Assembly: GCA_003242885.1 (NCBI GenBank)
Contig: QKMZ01000001.1
Span: forward strand, 310,001-374,000
Origin: Candidatus Melainabacteria bacterium
GTDB lineage: Bacteria > Cyanobacteriota > Vampirovibrionia > Obscuribacterales > Obscuribacteraceae
Length of the DNA stretch: 64,000 bases
Reading direction: 5' to 3'
Below the pieces are notes generated by a model that saw only the letters and a list, made by a program, of their open reading frames with translations, made no database searches and was not told the origin of the DNA. The position numbers and the translations under genes are program-made. Of the stretch, positions 9,515 through 19,145 are shown in pieces. Each line of letters begins with the position of its first letter. The stretch's first letter is position 1.

Positions 9515-10405
9515 TTGTTGTCAGGGGAAAAACCGGAGAGGGGGGTCAAGAAGCGAATCCATAGCCATAGGAACCCATGTATAGATATGGAAACCTCTTT
9601 TCCCGAGACTAAAACTGCCAGCAAACGCTCGCCAAAGCAGGCTCCGGCCTACCTCAAGGAGGAAGAGACTGACGATTTGGTTCGCCAGTACATGCCTCTG
9701 GTGCGCCAATTCGCACGGCGGTACGCGCAGTTCAATCCTGACTACACCGAAGACCTTACCCAGGTCGGCTCAATCGGGCTCCTCAAAGCAATTAAATATT
9801 ATGATCCGCGCAGAGCGCGCTCTGCCAGCTTCAAAACACTCGCCACTTGCTACATAAGGGGCGAGATTCGCCATTATCTGCGTGATCATTGCTCGCTGGT
9901 TCAGGTTCCGCGTCGCTTGACCGAGATGAATTCCCAGCTGGCTCAACTTGAAGAGAAGTTGACGAAGGTTTTGGACCATGTCCCGTCGGTAAACGAGCTG
10001 GCGATCTACTCCGGCTTTACAGTTCAGGAAGTGCTGGAAGCGCAGCAGTCATGGGAAGCGCGAATTCACTATGAGTCTTTCGATTCTCAGAATGAAGATG
10101 ATGATAGGGAAGACCGCCGCAGCTTGAGTGAAACGGTACCTGACAAACGCTATCAAGAACAATTGTCGTCGAATGAAGAACGTGAACTCGTTGCGCAGGC
10201 GCTTAAGAAGCTGGGTGACAGGACTCGCCAGATTGTCGAGTTCGTCTACTTCTATGATCTTTCGCAGAAGGAAACAGCTACTGTGCTTGGTCTTTCAGAG
10301 ATGGGCGTGTCGCGCGCCGTGCACACAGGACTGAAACGACTGAAGGAAATCATGCAGAACGATGGCGTGATGTCTCAGCGCAAATGCGCTCCGCCGGAAC
10401 AATAG
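9515..10405 (+). CDS. Sigma-70 family RNA polymerase sigma factor (SigB/SigF-like)
   Basis: Region 2 (DLTQVGSIGLLKAIKYYDP) and region 4 (LSQKETATVLGLSEMGVSRAV); alternative start ATG 9587. Confidence 0.9.
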   Translation: MLSGEKPERGVKKRIHSHRNPCIDMETSFPETKTASKRSPKQAPAYLKEEETDDLVRQYMPLVRQFARRYAQFNPDYTEDLTQVGSIGLLKAIKYYDPRRARSASFKTLATCYIRGEIRHYLRDHCSLVQVPRRLTEMNSQLAQLEEKLTKVLDHVPSVNELAIYSGFTVQEVLEAQQSWEARIHYESFDSQNEDDDREDRRSLSETVPDKRYQEQLSSNEERELVAQALKKLGDRTRQIVEFVYFYDLSQKETATVLGLSEMGVSRAVHTGLKRLKEIMQNDGVMSQRKCAPPEQ

Positions 10406-10423
10406 CCGCGATTGCAGCGTATT

Positions 10424-10461
10424 CATGTTGAGGGATTTTCTCAGGTTTTTCCCTCAACATG
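10424..10461. terminator. Inverted repeat downstream of the sigma factor (12-bp stem)
   Basis: catgttgaggga ... tccctcaacatg; no clear T-run, so terminator function uncertain. Confidence 0.45.
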
Positions 10462-10564
10462 CTTCGAGGAAGAAAGCCACAGGTGGGTCTTGGCATCAGC
10501 GTTGCAAACTTCTGGATGTCCTTGATTTGGCAGAAGCCTCGCCTGCGCTCAAAAAACCTTGACG

Positions 10565-10602
10565 CAGTCTGAGGGATTTTCTCGAGAAAATCCCTCAGAC
10601 TG
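10565..10602. repeat. Perfect 38-bp palindrome
   Basis: cagtctgagggattttctcgagaaaatccctcagactg is its own reverse complement. Confidence 0.9.
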
Positions 10603-10661
10603 GAAATATTGAAGTCCAGAAATACATTGTCGTAATTCTTGAATTCAGCTGGATGTCAAGG

Positions 10662-10689
10662 TTGACAACCATTTAAACCCTGCTAACAT
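10662..10689 (+). promoter_or_regulatory. Putative sigma70-type promoter (TTGACA-N16-TAACAT)
   Basis: Consensus-like -35/-10 upstream of ORF 10768. Confidence 0.45.
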
Positions 10690-10767
10690 TTGGCTTTTAG
10701 AACGGCGGGCTTACATTAAAACCCAGTCCCCAAGCCGTATATCCAGCGGAACCACTTTTACTACATT

Positions 10768-11172
10768 TTGGGTGAGGAACAGATAATGCCGACCGGCGGC
10801 GAGTCTATAGTGGCACTCGAGCATTTGGATAGCCATATTAAGGCCATATTGAAGCTTAAGCTGCGCGCTTTCGTGCATCTAAATCCCTGCTTCGACAGTA
10901 TGCATTCTATAGATGCAAGCAGGGGACTGACACATACGATGCGCAGTACTATCGAAACACCCGTTCTTTCATCTCCGGCATCGCCGCAAAAGCCACCGGT
11001 GTTGGACTTTCCGCCGATTCCAGAAAAAGATTTGTATTCGGCTGCGCCTGAAATAGCTCAGGTTGAAGAGTTTTCACCAGAGCTGCCTTATTCGATAGAA
11101 ACTATCGCACAACCGGCTGATTGCCGGAATCGCCTTGCTGTTCAGCGGTTCCGCCGGCGCGCCCGCGTTTAG
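10768..11172 (+). CDS. Hypothetical protein
   Basis: 134-aa ORF with a promoter-like sequence upstream; no recognised family. Confidence 0.5.
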   Translation: MGEEQIMPTGGESIVALEHLDSHIKAILKLKLRAFVHLNPCFDSMHSIDASRGLTHTMRSTIETPVLSSPASPQKPPVLDFPPIPEKDLYSAAPEIAQVEEFSPELPYSIETIAQPADCRNRLAVQRFRRRARV

Positions 11173-11227
11173 GAAGAAAGTCAGGAGTTTAGCGCAAGAC
11201 GCCGGCGGTCTCAGTCTGTGAAGAAAA

Positions 11228-11256
11228 GGGGCGGCGCCTGGCGCCGCCCCTACAAT
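11228..11256 (-). repeat. GC-rich palindromic repeat copy (tgtaggggcg family)
   Basis: aggggcggcgcctggcgccgcccctacaat; perfect inverted repeat; may double as a hairpin downstream of the tRNA. Confidence 0.65.
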
Positions 11257-11259
11257 AAT

Positions 11260-11333
11260 GGTCGGGACGAGAGGAATTGAACCTCCGGCCTCACCCACCC
11301 CAAAGGTGCGCGCTACCCCTGCGCCACGTCCCG
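11260..11333 (-). tRNA. tRNA-Pro(GGG) with encoded CCA
   Basis: Reverse complement CGGGACGTGGCGCAGGGGTAGCGCGCACCTTTGGGGTGGGTGAGGCCGGAGGTTCAATTCCTCTCGTCCCGACCA folds as a cloverleaf; anticodon loop TTGGGGT. Confidence 0.95.
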
Positions 11334-11396
11334 CAACGCATCTGAACGCAATTATACTATGATGATTACTTGTTGCCGGAGTCATAACTAAACAAG

Positions 11397-13727
11397 GTGC
11401 AATTTAGCCCAACCGATCTCTTCGCTTTTCAGCTCGACGATTTCCAGCTCGAGGCCATCAAGCATCTTGAGGAAGGCAAGAGTGTAGTTGTCTGTGCTCC
11501 CACAGGCGCCGGAAAGACCGTCATTGCCGAGTACGCAATCGAGCAAGCGCTGAGCATGAACAAGCGCTGCTATTACACGACACCTCTAAAAGCACTTTCC
11601 AACCAGAAGTTCCATGACTTCCGAGCCAAGTATGGCGAAGACAAGGTCGGCTTGTTGACGGGTGACATCTCCATAAATCGCGATGGAAGAGTCGTTGTTA
11701 TGACGACTGAAGTCTTTCGCAACATGTTGTACGGCACCATTCTTGGTGACAAGCGAAAAAACTTGCAAGATGTTTCGTCCGTCGTTTTGGACGAATGCCA
11801 CTATATGAATGACCCCGAGCGCGGCACCGTTTGGGAAGAATCTATCATCTACGCTCCCAAAGATATTCAGCTCGTCGCGCTTTCTGCAACCGTTGCGAAT
11901 GCAGACGAATTGACTACCTGGATAGACGAAACTCATGGACCAACCGCGTTGGTTTTATCGAGTTTTCGCCCTGTGCCACTGCGTTTTTATTACTTTGGCG
12001 ATCGGCGCATCTACCCTCTTTTGAGCCCAGGCAAAGTAGTTAACACCTTGCTGAAAAACAGATTCGGTGCAAAAAAGCAGATGCATCGAGATCGCAAGCA
12101 TCGCTCGATTCCTGCACTGGGAGCGCACCCTGGTGATGTTCTGGGGCAACTGTCCGCCCGCAACATGTTGCCTGCAATTTACTTTCTATTCTCCAGGCGC
12201 GGCTGCGAAGATGCAATGAAAAAGGCGCGCGGCATTCCTCTGCTTTCTAAAGAAGAACAAGCAGAACTCAAGATTGCCGTCGACAAATTTGTCATTGAAT
12301 ATCCCAACCTGAAAAATCACCCGCACCTTCCATATTTATTTGAAGGCATGTCGGTTCACCACGCCGGGATGTTGCCTAGCTGGAAGGCGATGGTAGAAAA
12401 GCTCTTCATTCGCGGATTGCTGAAGGTTGTCTTCGCCACCGAAACACTCGCGGCTGGTATAAACATGCCGGCGCGTACAACTGTCATCAGCTCGATTTCG
12501 AAACGTGCAGACGAGGGGCATCGTCAGTTGCGTGCTTCCGAGTTTCTCCAGATGTCTGGTCGCGCTGGGCGACGGGGAATGGACGAAGTCGGCAATGTTG
12601 TCGTTCTGCATCATCCATTCGAGAGTGTCGAAGATGGCGCTAAGTTGGCGACGGCAGAAGCTGATCCGCTTTCCAGTCGTTTTACTCCATCTTACGGAAT
12701 GGTCTTGAACCTGCTCGAGCGTCATACGCTTGATGAGGCGCGTGATTTGATCGAGCGCAGTTTTGGGCAGTTTCTCATCAACCATCAGTTAGAACCTTTG
12801 TACGAACAAAAGATGGGCTGGGAGAAAGAACTCGAGCGCATGAAAGATCCGCTGTGCCCGGATGTAATCGGCGATTTGCCTCTTTACGCAAAGCGCTTGG
12901 AAGCAATTCGTGCGAAGCACAAACAACTGAAAAGCATGGAACGTGGTCTCAAGCAGGGCAGAGCGCAGGTTGATCCTTCAGCTCAAGAGGCCCTCAACAC
13001 TGTACGCAATGATATTTCCGCGTTGCTTGCTGAAGCTTATGCAATGCCATGCCATGGCTGTCCGGTGCAAAAACCTTGCAGCAAGCAGACTGAGCGTGAG
13101 CGTCAATTGGACCGCCGCATCAAAGAATTCGACAGAAGAATTCAAAGAGAAACTACCAAGTATTGGCGCACCTTTGTCGCACTCACCGACATCTTGCGGA
13201 TTAAAGGATATCTCGATGGTGACAAGCCCACGAAATATGGACAGATGGCTTCTTCCATCAGAGGTACGAACGAACTCTTCCTTTGCGAAGTTGCGATAAA
13301 TGGATTGCTCGATCATCTTAATCCTGCACAATTCGCCGCGATGATGACGGCCCTTGTGACTGAAGAAGGGCGCTTGCACGAACCTATTCGAACACGCGTA
13401 AGTCCTGAAGCAGAGCTTGCCTTTGAAAAGATCGGCAAGCTGGGCAGAGAATTATTCAGAACACAAAGAGATTTCGATGTTGATATTCCGATTTCAATCG
13501 CTCCTACCTTTTCCGGTCTCACGGAAATGTGGGCGCAAGGCGCAACTTGGGAGCAGATGCGATTGGCGACTTCGTACGATGAAGGCGATGTAGTGAGAGC
13601 CTTGAGGCGAACTGTCGATCTTTGTCGTCAATTCAATCGTGCGCCAAACGTACCGGAGAAATTCATGATGATGTGCATGCAGGCAGAGCGTCTGATTGCT
13701 CGCGATGAAGTGAAAGAAGATTTTTAA
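11397..13727 (+). CDS. Ski2/Mtr4-like DEAD/DEAH-box RNA helicase
   Basis: APTGAGKT, DECHYM, ALSATV, QMSGRAGRRG motifs; GTG start. Confidence 0.93.
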   Translation: MQFSPTDLFAFQLDDFQLEAIKHLEEGKSVVVCAPTGAGKTVIAEYAIEQALSMNKRCYYTTPLKALSNQKFHDFRAKYGEDKVGLLTGDISINRDGRVVVMTTEVFRNMLYGTILGDKRKNLQDVSSVVLDECHYMNDPERGTVWEESIIYAPKDIQLVALSATVANADELTTWIDETHGPTALVLSSFRPVPLRFYYFGDRRIYPLLSPGKVVNTLLKNRFGAKKQMHRDRKHRSIPALGAHPGDVLGQLSARNMLPAIYFLFSRRGCEDAMKKARGIPLLSKEEQAELKIAVDKFVIEYPNLKNHPHLPYLFEGMSVHHAGMLPSWKAMVEKLFIRGLLKVVFATETLAAGINMPARTTVISSISKRADEGHRQLRASEFLQMSGRAGRRGMDEVGNVVVLHHPFESVEDGAKLATAEADPLSSRFTPSYGMVLNLLERHTLDEARDLIERSFGQFLINHQLEPLYEQKMGWEKELERMKDPLCPDVIGDLPLYAKRLEAIRAKHKQLKSMERGLKQGRAQVDPSAQEALNTVRNDISALLAEAYAMPCHGCPVQKPCSKQTERERQLDRRIKEFDRRIQRETTKYWRTFVALTDILRIKGYLDGDKPTKYGQMASSIRGTNELFLCEVAINGLLDHLNPAQFAAMMTALVTEEGRLHEPIRTRVSPEAELAFEKIGKLGRELFRTQRDFDVDIPISIAPTFSGLTEMWAQGATWEQMRLATSYDEGDVVRALRRTVDLCRQFNRAPNVPEKFMMMCMQAERLIARDEVKEDF

Positions 13728-14647
13728 TGGCAAGCCTTCGCAATCTTTCTGCTTTTCTGGCAATTGTTCTTTGCCTTTCGATGCCACTCGCTGAAAGTAA
13801 ACATCGGCGTATTGATGCACATGCCGAGCGGATGAAGGAAATTCGCCAGGCTGTGCGCGATGGAAAAGCGCAGTCAGTCATGTACGAACTTGAAAGCATA
13901 ACCAGGGATAACCCAAAGGATGTTGAAGCCTGGGTTTTGCTCAGCAAAGCCTACACCGATCTAGATATGAGCAGCAGTGGTGGCAAGATGATCGGCAAAG
14001 CGATGGATGCTGCAAAAAATGCCGTGGCTGTGGCGCCTACGAATAGCACGGCGTTGAAGAACCTTGCTGAACTTCATGCACAACGCGGTAACTTCAAGGA
14101 AGCGTTGACGTTGATTGACAGGGCTATAGCGTCACCCATTCAAGATCCTTTCGTGTACAAATCGAAGGCGTTGATGCTCAGTGAGATTAAACGAGACAAG
14201 GAAGCCGTAATAGCTTGGAATAAGTTTGCCAGCATTCATCCTGCTGCGAATACCAGTCCAAATCAAATGGATGACGGTGCTTTGATTTACGCTCGTGGTG
14301 GACTGACCGACAAAGCTTGCGCTCTGTACGACAAATTGAATGCGGTACAGCCGAGCGAAAAGTGGATTTTGAAAAAGGCGGAAGCCTACGATATGGGCGG
14401 AAAGACGAAGGAAGCGATAGGTGTTTATACCGAACTCATACGCCTCCATCCGAGTGACGAACTCGCGCTCATGGAGCGCGCAAAATTGAAATCCAAGCTT
14501 GGCAAACACAAAGAAGCGCTGGTAGATATGGACGCGGCGATTAAAGAGATGCCTACGTCGAAGATGTATTTGGAGCGCGCAAGCATTTACGAAAAGCTGG
14601 GCAACGCAAAAATGGCGCAGCGCGACCGAGAGAAGGCTCGCGAGTAA
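13727..14647 (+). CDS. TPR-repeat protein, signal-peptide-like N-terminus
   Basis: TPR-like helical repeats; start next to the helicase stop. Confidence 0.8.
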   Translation: MASLRNLSAFLAIVLCLSMPLAESKHRRIDAHAERMKEIRQAVRDGKAQSVMYELESITRDNPKDVEAWVLLSKAYTDLDMSSSGGKMIGKAMDAAKNAVAVAPTNSTALKNLAELHAQRGNFKEALTLIDRAIASPIQDPFVYKSKALMLSEIKRDKEAVIAWNKFASIHPAANTSPNQMDDGALIYARGGLTDKACALYDKLNAVQPSEKWILKKAEAYDMGGKTKEAIGVYTELIRLHPSDELALMERAKLKSKLGKHKEALVDMDAAIKEMPTSKMYLERASIYEKLGNAKMAQRDREKARE

Positions 14648-14709
14648 AGGTAGCGCAACTCTGTGTTGATCGGATATCGGGCTGCAACACTACCACTCGT
14701 TGAAAACGG

Positions 14710-15492
14710 TTGAAAAATTCGCTAAAGTTTCGTTTTCGAAACTATGAGCCGACCGTGAGAAGGAGTGTAACCTTGAAGTGGAATCGCCAGACTGCAACCC
14801 TACTTGTCTTGACGTGTTCAGCTACCGCGGCCTTGGCTGCTGACGCCAATGCCGAATGGGCGCAGGCACAGCAGCTTTTTCAAAGTGGGGACTTCAATCG
14901 GGCTTTGCCAGCTCTACTTTCTCTCGATAAGGCGTTTCCCAGCAATGTCAAACTGCACTACATGATTGGCATGAGCTACAAAAATATCGGTAAGCCTGCT
15001 CAAGCTGAGCGTGAATTGGGTTGGGTTTCCTCCTATGCGCAGGATGCGGCGCTTAAACAGTCAGCTCTCACGGCGCTTTCGGAGTTGAAGTCGAATGCGG
15101 ACTTGGCTCGTGCAAAAAAGAGGGAAGAAGAGAAGGCTGCAGCTGCGACGACAGCCGCAGCGGGCAAGAAGTCATCAAATCCGCTGGAAATTTTTGCAGG
15201 TGGATTGCCGCCTTCCAAGGCTTTAGTCCATGACTCTGTCGGTGCAACGGTTCAAGAAGCCTACAGAAAGGGTTGGAAACCTTGCACAAATTCGCGTTGC
15301 TTGAATTACTCAAAACCTGGATGGCAGAAAATGAGTGTGGCAGGGCATCCCGATACCGATATTTGGATGAGTTTCGGACGAATGGCGTTTAGTCAAAATC
15401 ATATCGGCGACATTATTGACACCGCAGGCGGAGACGCGCGCGACACCGGTCCTTGCATGACTTGCCTGGGTACGGGCTGGGTAAAGAAGTGA
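14710..15492 (+). CDS. TPR-containing exported protein with C-terminal Cys motifs
   Basis: TPR-like N-half; CMTCLGTGW at the C-terminus; start uncertain. Confidence 0.7.
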   Translation: MKNSLKFRFRNYEPTVRRSVTLKWNRQTATLLVLTCSATAALAADANAEWAQAQQLFQSGDFNRALPALLSLDKAFPSNVKLHYMIGMSYKNIGKPAQAERELGWVSSYAQDAALKQSALTALSELKSNADLARAKKREEEKAAAATTAAAGKKSSNPLEIFAGGLPPSKALVHDSVGATVQEAYRKGWKPCTNSRCLNYSKPGWQKMSVAGHPDTDIWMSFGRMAFSQNHIGDIIDTAGGDARDTGPCMTCLGTGWVKK

Positions 15493-15629
15493 GTGCTTCT
15501 GAAAGAAATTGAGAAGCATCCTTGCGGTGCAAGCTTTGCCCGCTCTTTCGCCATTGCATGCCAACAGGATACAATTTCCAACCTGTTTGTGTCCGTTTGG
15601 ACGGGCGTTTTGGGAATTGGTTCTAAGCG

Positions 15630-16868
15630 ATGACCTGGGTCGACAAGATACGATCGAATCCGTGGATGGTGCTTTTCGTCTGTTCGTTCGGACTTTTTCA
15701 GGAAGAATTCCTCTACGGCATGGTTTGCCCGCTGACGCCTGAGGCGCCCGCGCATATTTCTGATGAGCACGTCATCAGCACTTTGTACGGTGCCTATGCT
15801 CTGGGCATGTTCATTGCGACGCCGATACTAGGACTTGTCACAGACCGGCTCGGTCGTCGCAAACCTATGATTATTGGCGGTGTGCTTTTGGGTATCGCTG
15901 CGATTCTATTTGCCATCGGAACCAGTCGAGAAATGCTGTTCGTCGGACGAGTCTTTCAAGGTGCCGGCGCCGCTTGCAGTTGGACTGCTGGGTTGGCTCT
16001 GGTGGCGAAATATTGTTCGAAGCACCGTGTGCGCGACATGGGCTATTGCATGTTGGGAGCGACCACAGGCTCGGTCGTGGGACCTTGGGTGGGCGGTGAG
16101 TTATTCGATCGGTTCGGCTATCTGGCGCCGTTTTACTTCGCCATTGGTCTGGTTGTAGTCGATTTGATTTTGCGAGTAGTTTTTACTCCTTCAACTACGA
16201 ATCCAGATAAGCAGCCACCTTGGAGCGAAACGTTCAAAGAATTGGGCGGTATTGTCACGGACAAACGAGTATTGTCCGCAGCCTTTGCTGTGGCGCTGGC
16301 CGCGGCTAGTTGGGCGTTGATGGAACCACTTTTCCCCATGCATGCTATACGAATTGCCAATGCTTCTCCTGCAACCGTAGGTGGTATCATCACCGGATCG
16401 AATTTACTCTATGCGTTTCTTGCACCTGCCGTAAGTATTGTGTGTGATCGCATAGGTGTGAGGACGACAACGGCTCTAGGTCTGGCGATGACCGCAGTGT
16501 TCTTGCCCTTGTTGGCGCTTACTCCTAATTTGTTCTTTGCCGGATCTGTTTTGTGGCTAATAACCATTTCTTACGCGTTTACCATAAATCCTACTTCTGC
16601 AGAACTCGGAGACGCTGTTGACCAGAGGGGCTCGACGTCATATTCCGTCGCCTATGCCGTATACAATCTTGCCTACGCCATAGGCATGATTAGCGTCGAT
16701 TCTTACGTAGAGTTTGTCACTGACTCAGCGCATCACCTTCAGTTGTTGCATATTCTGCTTATCGTGAGCGGGTTATTTGTCATTTGCATTCCGCTGTTTC
16801 TGGTGAAGCCGCAAGTGTCCGAAACAGCGCCGCCTGCGGAAGCAGAGACACCCGCTTCAACCGGTTAG
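15630..16868 (+). CDS. MFS transporter (drug/H+ antiporter-like)
   Basis: 12-TM pattern; GLVTDRLGRRKPMIIGG motif. Confidence 0.92.
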   Translation: MTWVDKIRSNPWMVLFVCSFGLFQEEFLYGMVCPLTPEAPAHISDEHVISTLYGAYALGMFIATPILGLVTDRLGRRKPMIIGGVLLGIAAILFAIGTSREMLFVGRVFQGAGAACSWTAGLALVAKYCSKHRVRDMGYCMLGATTGSVVGPWVGGELFDRFGYLAPFYFAIGLVVVDLILRVVFTPSTTNPDKQPPWSETFKELGGIVTDKRVLSAAFAVALAAASWALMEPLFPMHAIRIANASPATVGGIITGSNLLYAFLAPAVSIVCDRIGVRTTTALGLAMTAVFLPLLALTPNLFFAGSVLWLITISYAFTINPTSAELGDAVDQRGSTSYSVAYAVYNLAYAIGMISVDSYVEFVTDSAHHLQLLHILLIVSGLFVICIPLFLVKPQVSETAPPAEAETPASTG

Positions 16869-16901
16869 CTATGACCCCACGGAAGTGATTTTGCTGGTGT
16901 C

Positions 16902-17314
16902 TTAGTTATCACTGACCAGCGCTGTGATGTTCAGGCTAAAACGTTTTGCAAGGCGTTTCGCTTGTTCTATGCTAAGGTTACGTTCACCCTTCAGAAACTC
17001 GCACACCCGATTTGCTGAGCCGAATTCGGGTATCAGGTCTTTCTGTGATAGGTCGTTCTCTGTCATCAGATATTGGATCAACTCACGCGACGAAAAATGT
17101 GCGATATCACTTTCCCATTTCGATTCGTACTTTTCGATAAGGTCTATGAGAACCTCAAGATGGTCTTTTTCTGCCTGATTTAATTCTTCAAGTCTTGCCG
17201 TGAGTGTGTCGCAAATCTCGAAATCTCGGCTGCTCGTTCGTTTTGCGTATCATTGCGAATTGGGCGAAGCGGAAATCGCTTGTTTAATTGCTCGTATATC
17301 TTCGTATCGTTCAT
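16902..17314 (-). pseudogene. HigA-type (Xre-family HTH) antitoxin, frameshifted by an 8-bp tandem duplication
   Basis: Manual translation: MNDTKIYEQLNKRFPLRPIRNDTQNERAAEI in one frame, then CDTLTARLEELNQAEKDHLEVLIDLIEKYESKW...LSQKDLIPEFGSANRVCEFLKGERNLSIEQAKRLAKRFSLNITALVSDN* in another; aaatctcg|aaatctcg at 17213-17228. Confidence 0.75.
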
Positions 17315-17340
17315 TTCAAATCCTCGATCATCGAAAACGT

Positions 17341-17544
17341 TTAGGGCCCAATGTCAGTTCCAGCAGAATCGAAACCTTTGTAGTTGTCTGTTTTTCCCTT
17401 TAGAAATCCTTGGAGGGTTGAAGATTCAGCCTCTTCGAAAGCTTTGATAATCGCACTCTTAAGAGAAGGAAGTGCAGCGAAAAATGCTATGCACGTCAAT
17501 AAGAATAAGAATCCCGCAGATTTAACCATTGGTCGAACTTTCAC
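17341..17544 (-). CDS. Small single-TM hypothetical protein
   Basis: 67 aa with hydrophobic N-terminus; weak support. Confidence 0.35.
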   Translation of the reverse strand: MKVRPMVKSAGFLFLLTCIAFFAALPSLKSAIIKAFEEAESSTLQGFLKGKTDNYKGFDSAGTDIGP

Positions 17545-17672
17545 TGAATTAGTCCCCCTTCTCCAACTTACCTTTGTCGATTCGCATAGTCAAGAAGTTC
17601 GAATCTAAGTGAAAGCGCGCTGGATTTTAGTATGCTTTTCCGGCTGGCAAAACGAGCCGGGGGATACCAGAC

Positions 17673-19145
17673 ATGTCACGTTCTTTTCTTTCAGACCTAA
17701 GCCAGAGATTCCTTTCAAAAGAGGAGCGTTTTTCGCGCCGCGAGATATTGAAGGGCATGATGGCGACGGCAGCAGGTTTGATGCTAAGCAGTGCGCTGCC
17801 AGGTAGTACGTTTGCCAAAGATGGACGGCGCGTAATCGTCATCGGTGCGGGCTTTTCGGGGCTAGCTGCTGCATTCGAGTTGTCTTGCGTCGGTTATGAC
17901 GTTGTGGTGCTGGAGGCGCGCGATCGTGTTGGTGGTCGTGTGCACACTCTGTACGATTTTGTTCAAGGAAAAACAGTTGAAGCCGGCGCAGAATTGATTG
18001 GTGCCAATCATCCGACCTGGCAAGCGTATGCCAAACGTTTCAAACTGGAGATGTTGGAGCGCACAGACTATCCTGACAGCGCCAAGCCTTGCTTCTTGAA
18101 TGGAAAATTGCTCAGTCCAAAAGAAGCTGAAGCGCTCTGGCATGAGGTAGACGAACAGCTCAACCTTTACAACGCTCTTGCTCAGAAGATCGATCCCATT
18201 CAACCCTGGAGAAGTCCAAACGCGCTCGCGCTCGATAACAAAACAGTCGATAGTTGGATCGATGATTTGAAGTGTTCTGAAGTTTGCAAGCGAGCGATCC
18301 GATTGGCAGAACGCTCTGATGCAAATGATCCGGGATGGGAGAGTTTGCTCGGGCGCCTTTGCATAATCAAAGGCGGCGGGCTGGAGAAGTACTGGACAGA
18401 CACCGAAGTTTATCGCTGCAAAGGTGGCAATCAGCAATTAGCTGAGAAGCTTGCGGATGCGGTAGGGCGAAACAAAATTCGGTTGGAAACACCGGTGGTC
18501 GCTGTTGATATTTTGGACGACAAGGTAAAAGTCGAATTAGAGAATGGAGAAGTTCTGGAAGCAGATGATGTGATACTAAGCGTGCCACCAGGCACGTGGA
18601 AAAGAATTACATTCACTCCTCCATTCCCGCCACAATTGTCGCCACAGATGTCGAACCAGGTGAAGTTTCTCTCTGAGGTCCGGAGCAGGTTTTGGGAGCA
18701 AGACAATCTGTCACCAGACTCTCTGAGCGATGGACCTGTTGCGGAAACTTGGGATGCAACAGATAAACAAGCAGATGAAGGACACGCTTGTTTGACAGTT
18801 TTTGCTGGTGGAAATGCGGCCGACAAAGGAAGAGGTTGGACACATGATCAGCGTATGGCTCATTACGCTCTTGAACTGGAGCGGATTTACCCACGCTATG
18901 GGCAGAATTTTATCAAGGGAATATTTGTTGATTGGCCATCGGATCCCTGGTCCCAAGCTGGTTATTCTGCGCCTGCACCGGGTCAGATTATTACTTTGGG
19001 TCCGATTCTCTATGGTGGTCTTGGGCGTTTGCACTTCGCAGGTGAACATACCAGTTTTGCTTTCCAGGGCTACATGGAAGGTGGATTGCACTCAGGCGCT
19101 TCTGTAGCGAAGCGCCTAGCACAGCGCGATAAGGTGGTGTCATGA
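17673..19145 (+). CDS. Flavin amine oxidase family FAD-dependent oxidoreductase with Tat-like signal
   Basis: SRREILKG followed by a hydrophobic stretch; VIVIGAGFSGLAAAFEL...VVLEARDRVGGRVHT; HFAGEHTS. Confidence 0.93.
   Translation: MSRSFLSDLSQRFLSKEERFSRREILKGMMATAAGLMLSSALPGSTFAKDGRRVIVIGAGFSGLAAAFELSCVGYDVVVLEARDRVGGRVHTLYDFVQGKTVEAGAELIGANHPTWQAYAKRFKLEMLERTDYPDSAKPCFLNGKLLSPKEAEALWHEVDEQLNLYNALAQKIDPIQPWRSPNALALDNKTVDSWIDDLKCSEVCKRAIRLAERSDANDPGWESLLGRLCIIKGGGLEKYWTDTEVYRCKGGNQQLAEKLADAVGRNKIRLETPVVAVDILDDKVKVELENGEVLEADDVILSVPPGTWKRITFTPPFPPQLSPQMSNQVKFLSEVRSRFWEQDNLSPDSLSDGPVAETWDATDKQADEGHACLTVFAGGNAADKGRGWTHDQRMAHYALELERIYPRYGQNFIKGIFVDWPSDPWSQAGYSAPAPGQIITLGPILYGGLGRLHFAGEHTSFAFQGYMEGGLHSGASVAKRLAQRDKVVS

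Noticed and set aside
16924-17178. Plus-strand 84-aa ORF
   Set aside because: Antisense to the frameshifted HigA-like gene, whose minus-strand HTH translation is clearly coding.
17315-17672. Search for a HigB toxin partner next to the broken HigA
   Set aside because: Only a 67-aa single-TM ORF is present; no RelE/HigB-like sequence seen.
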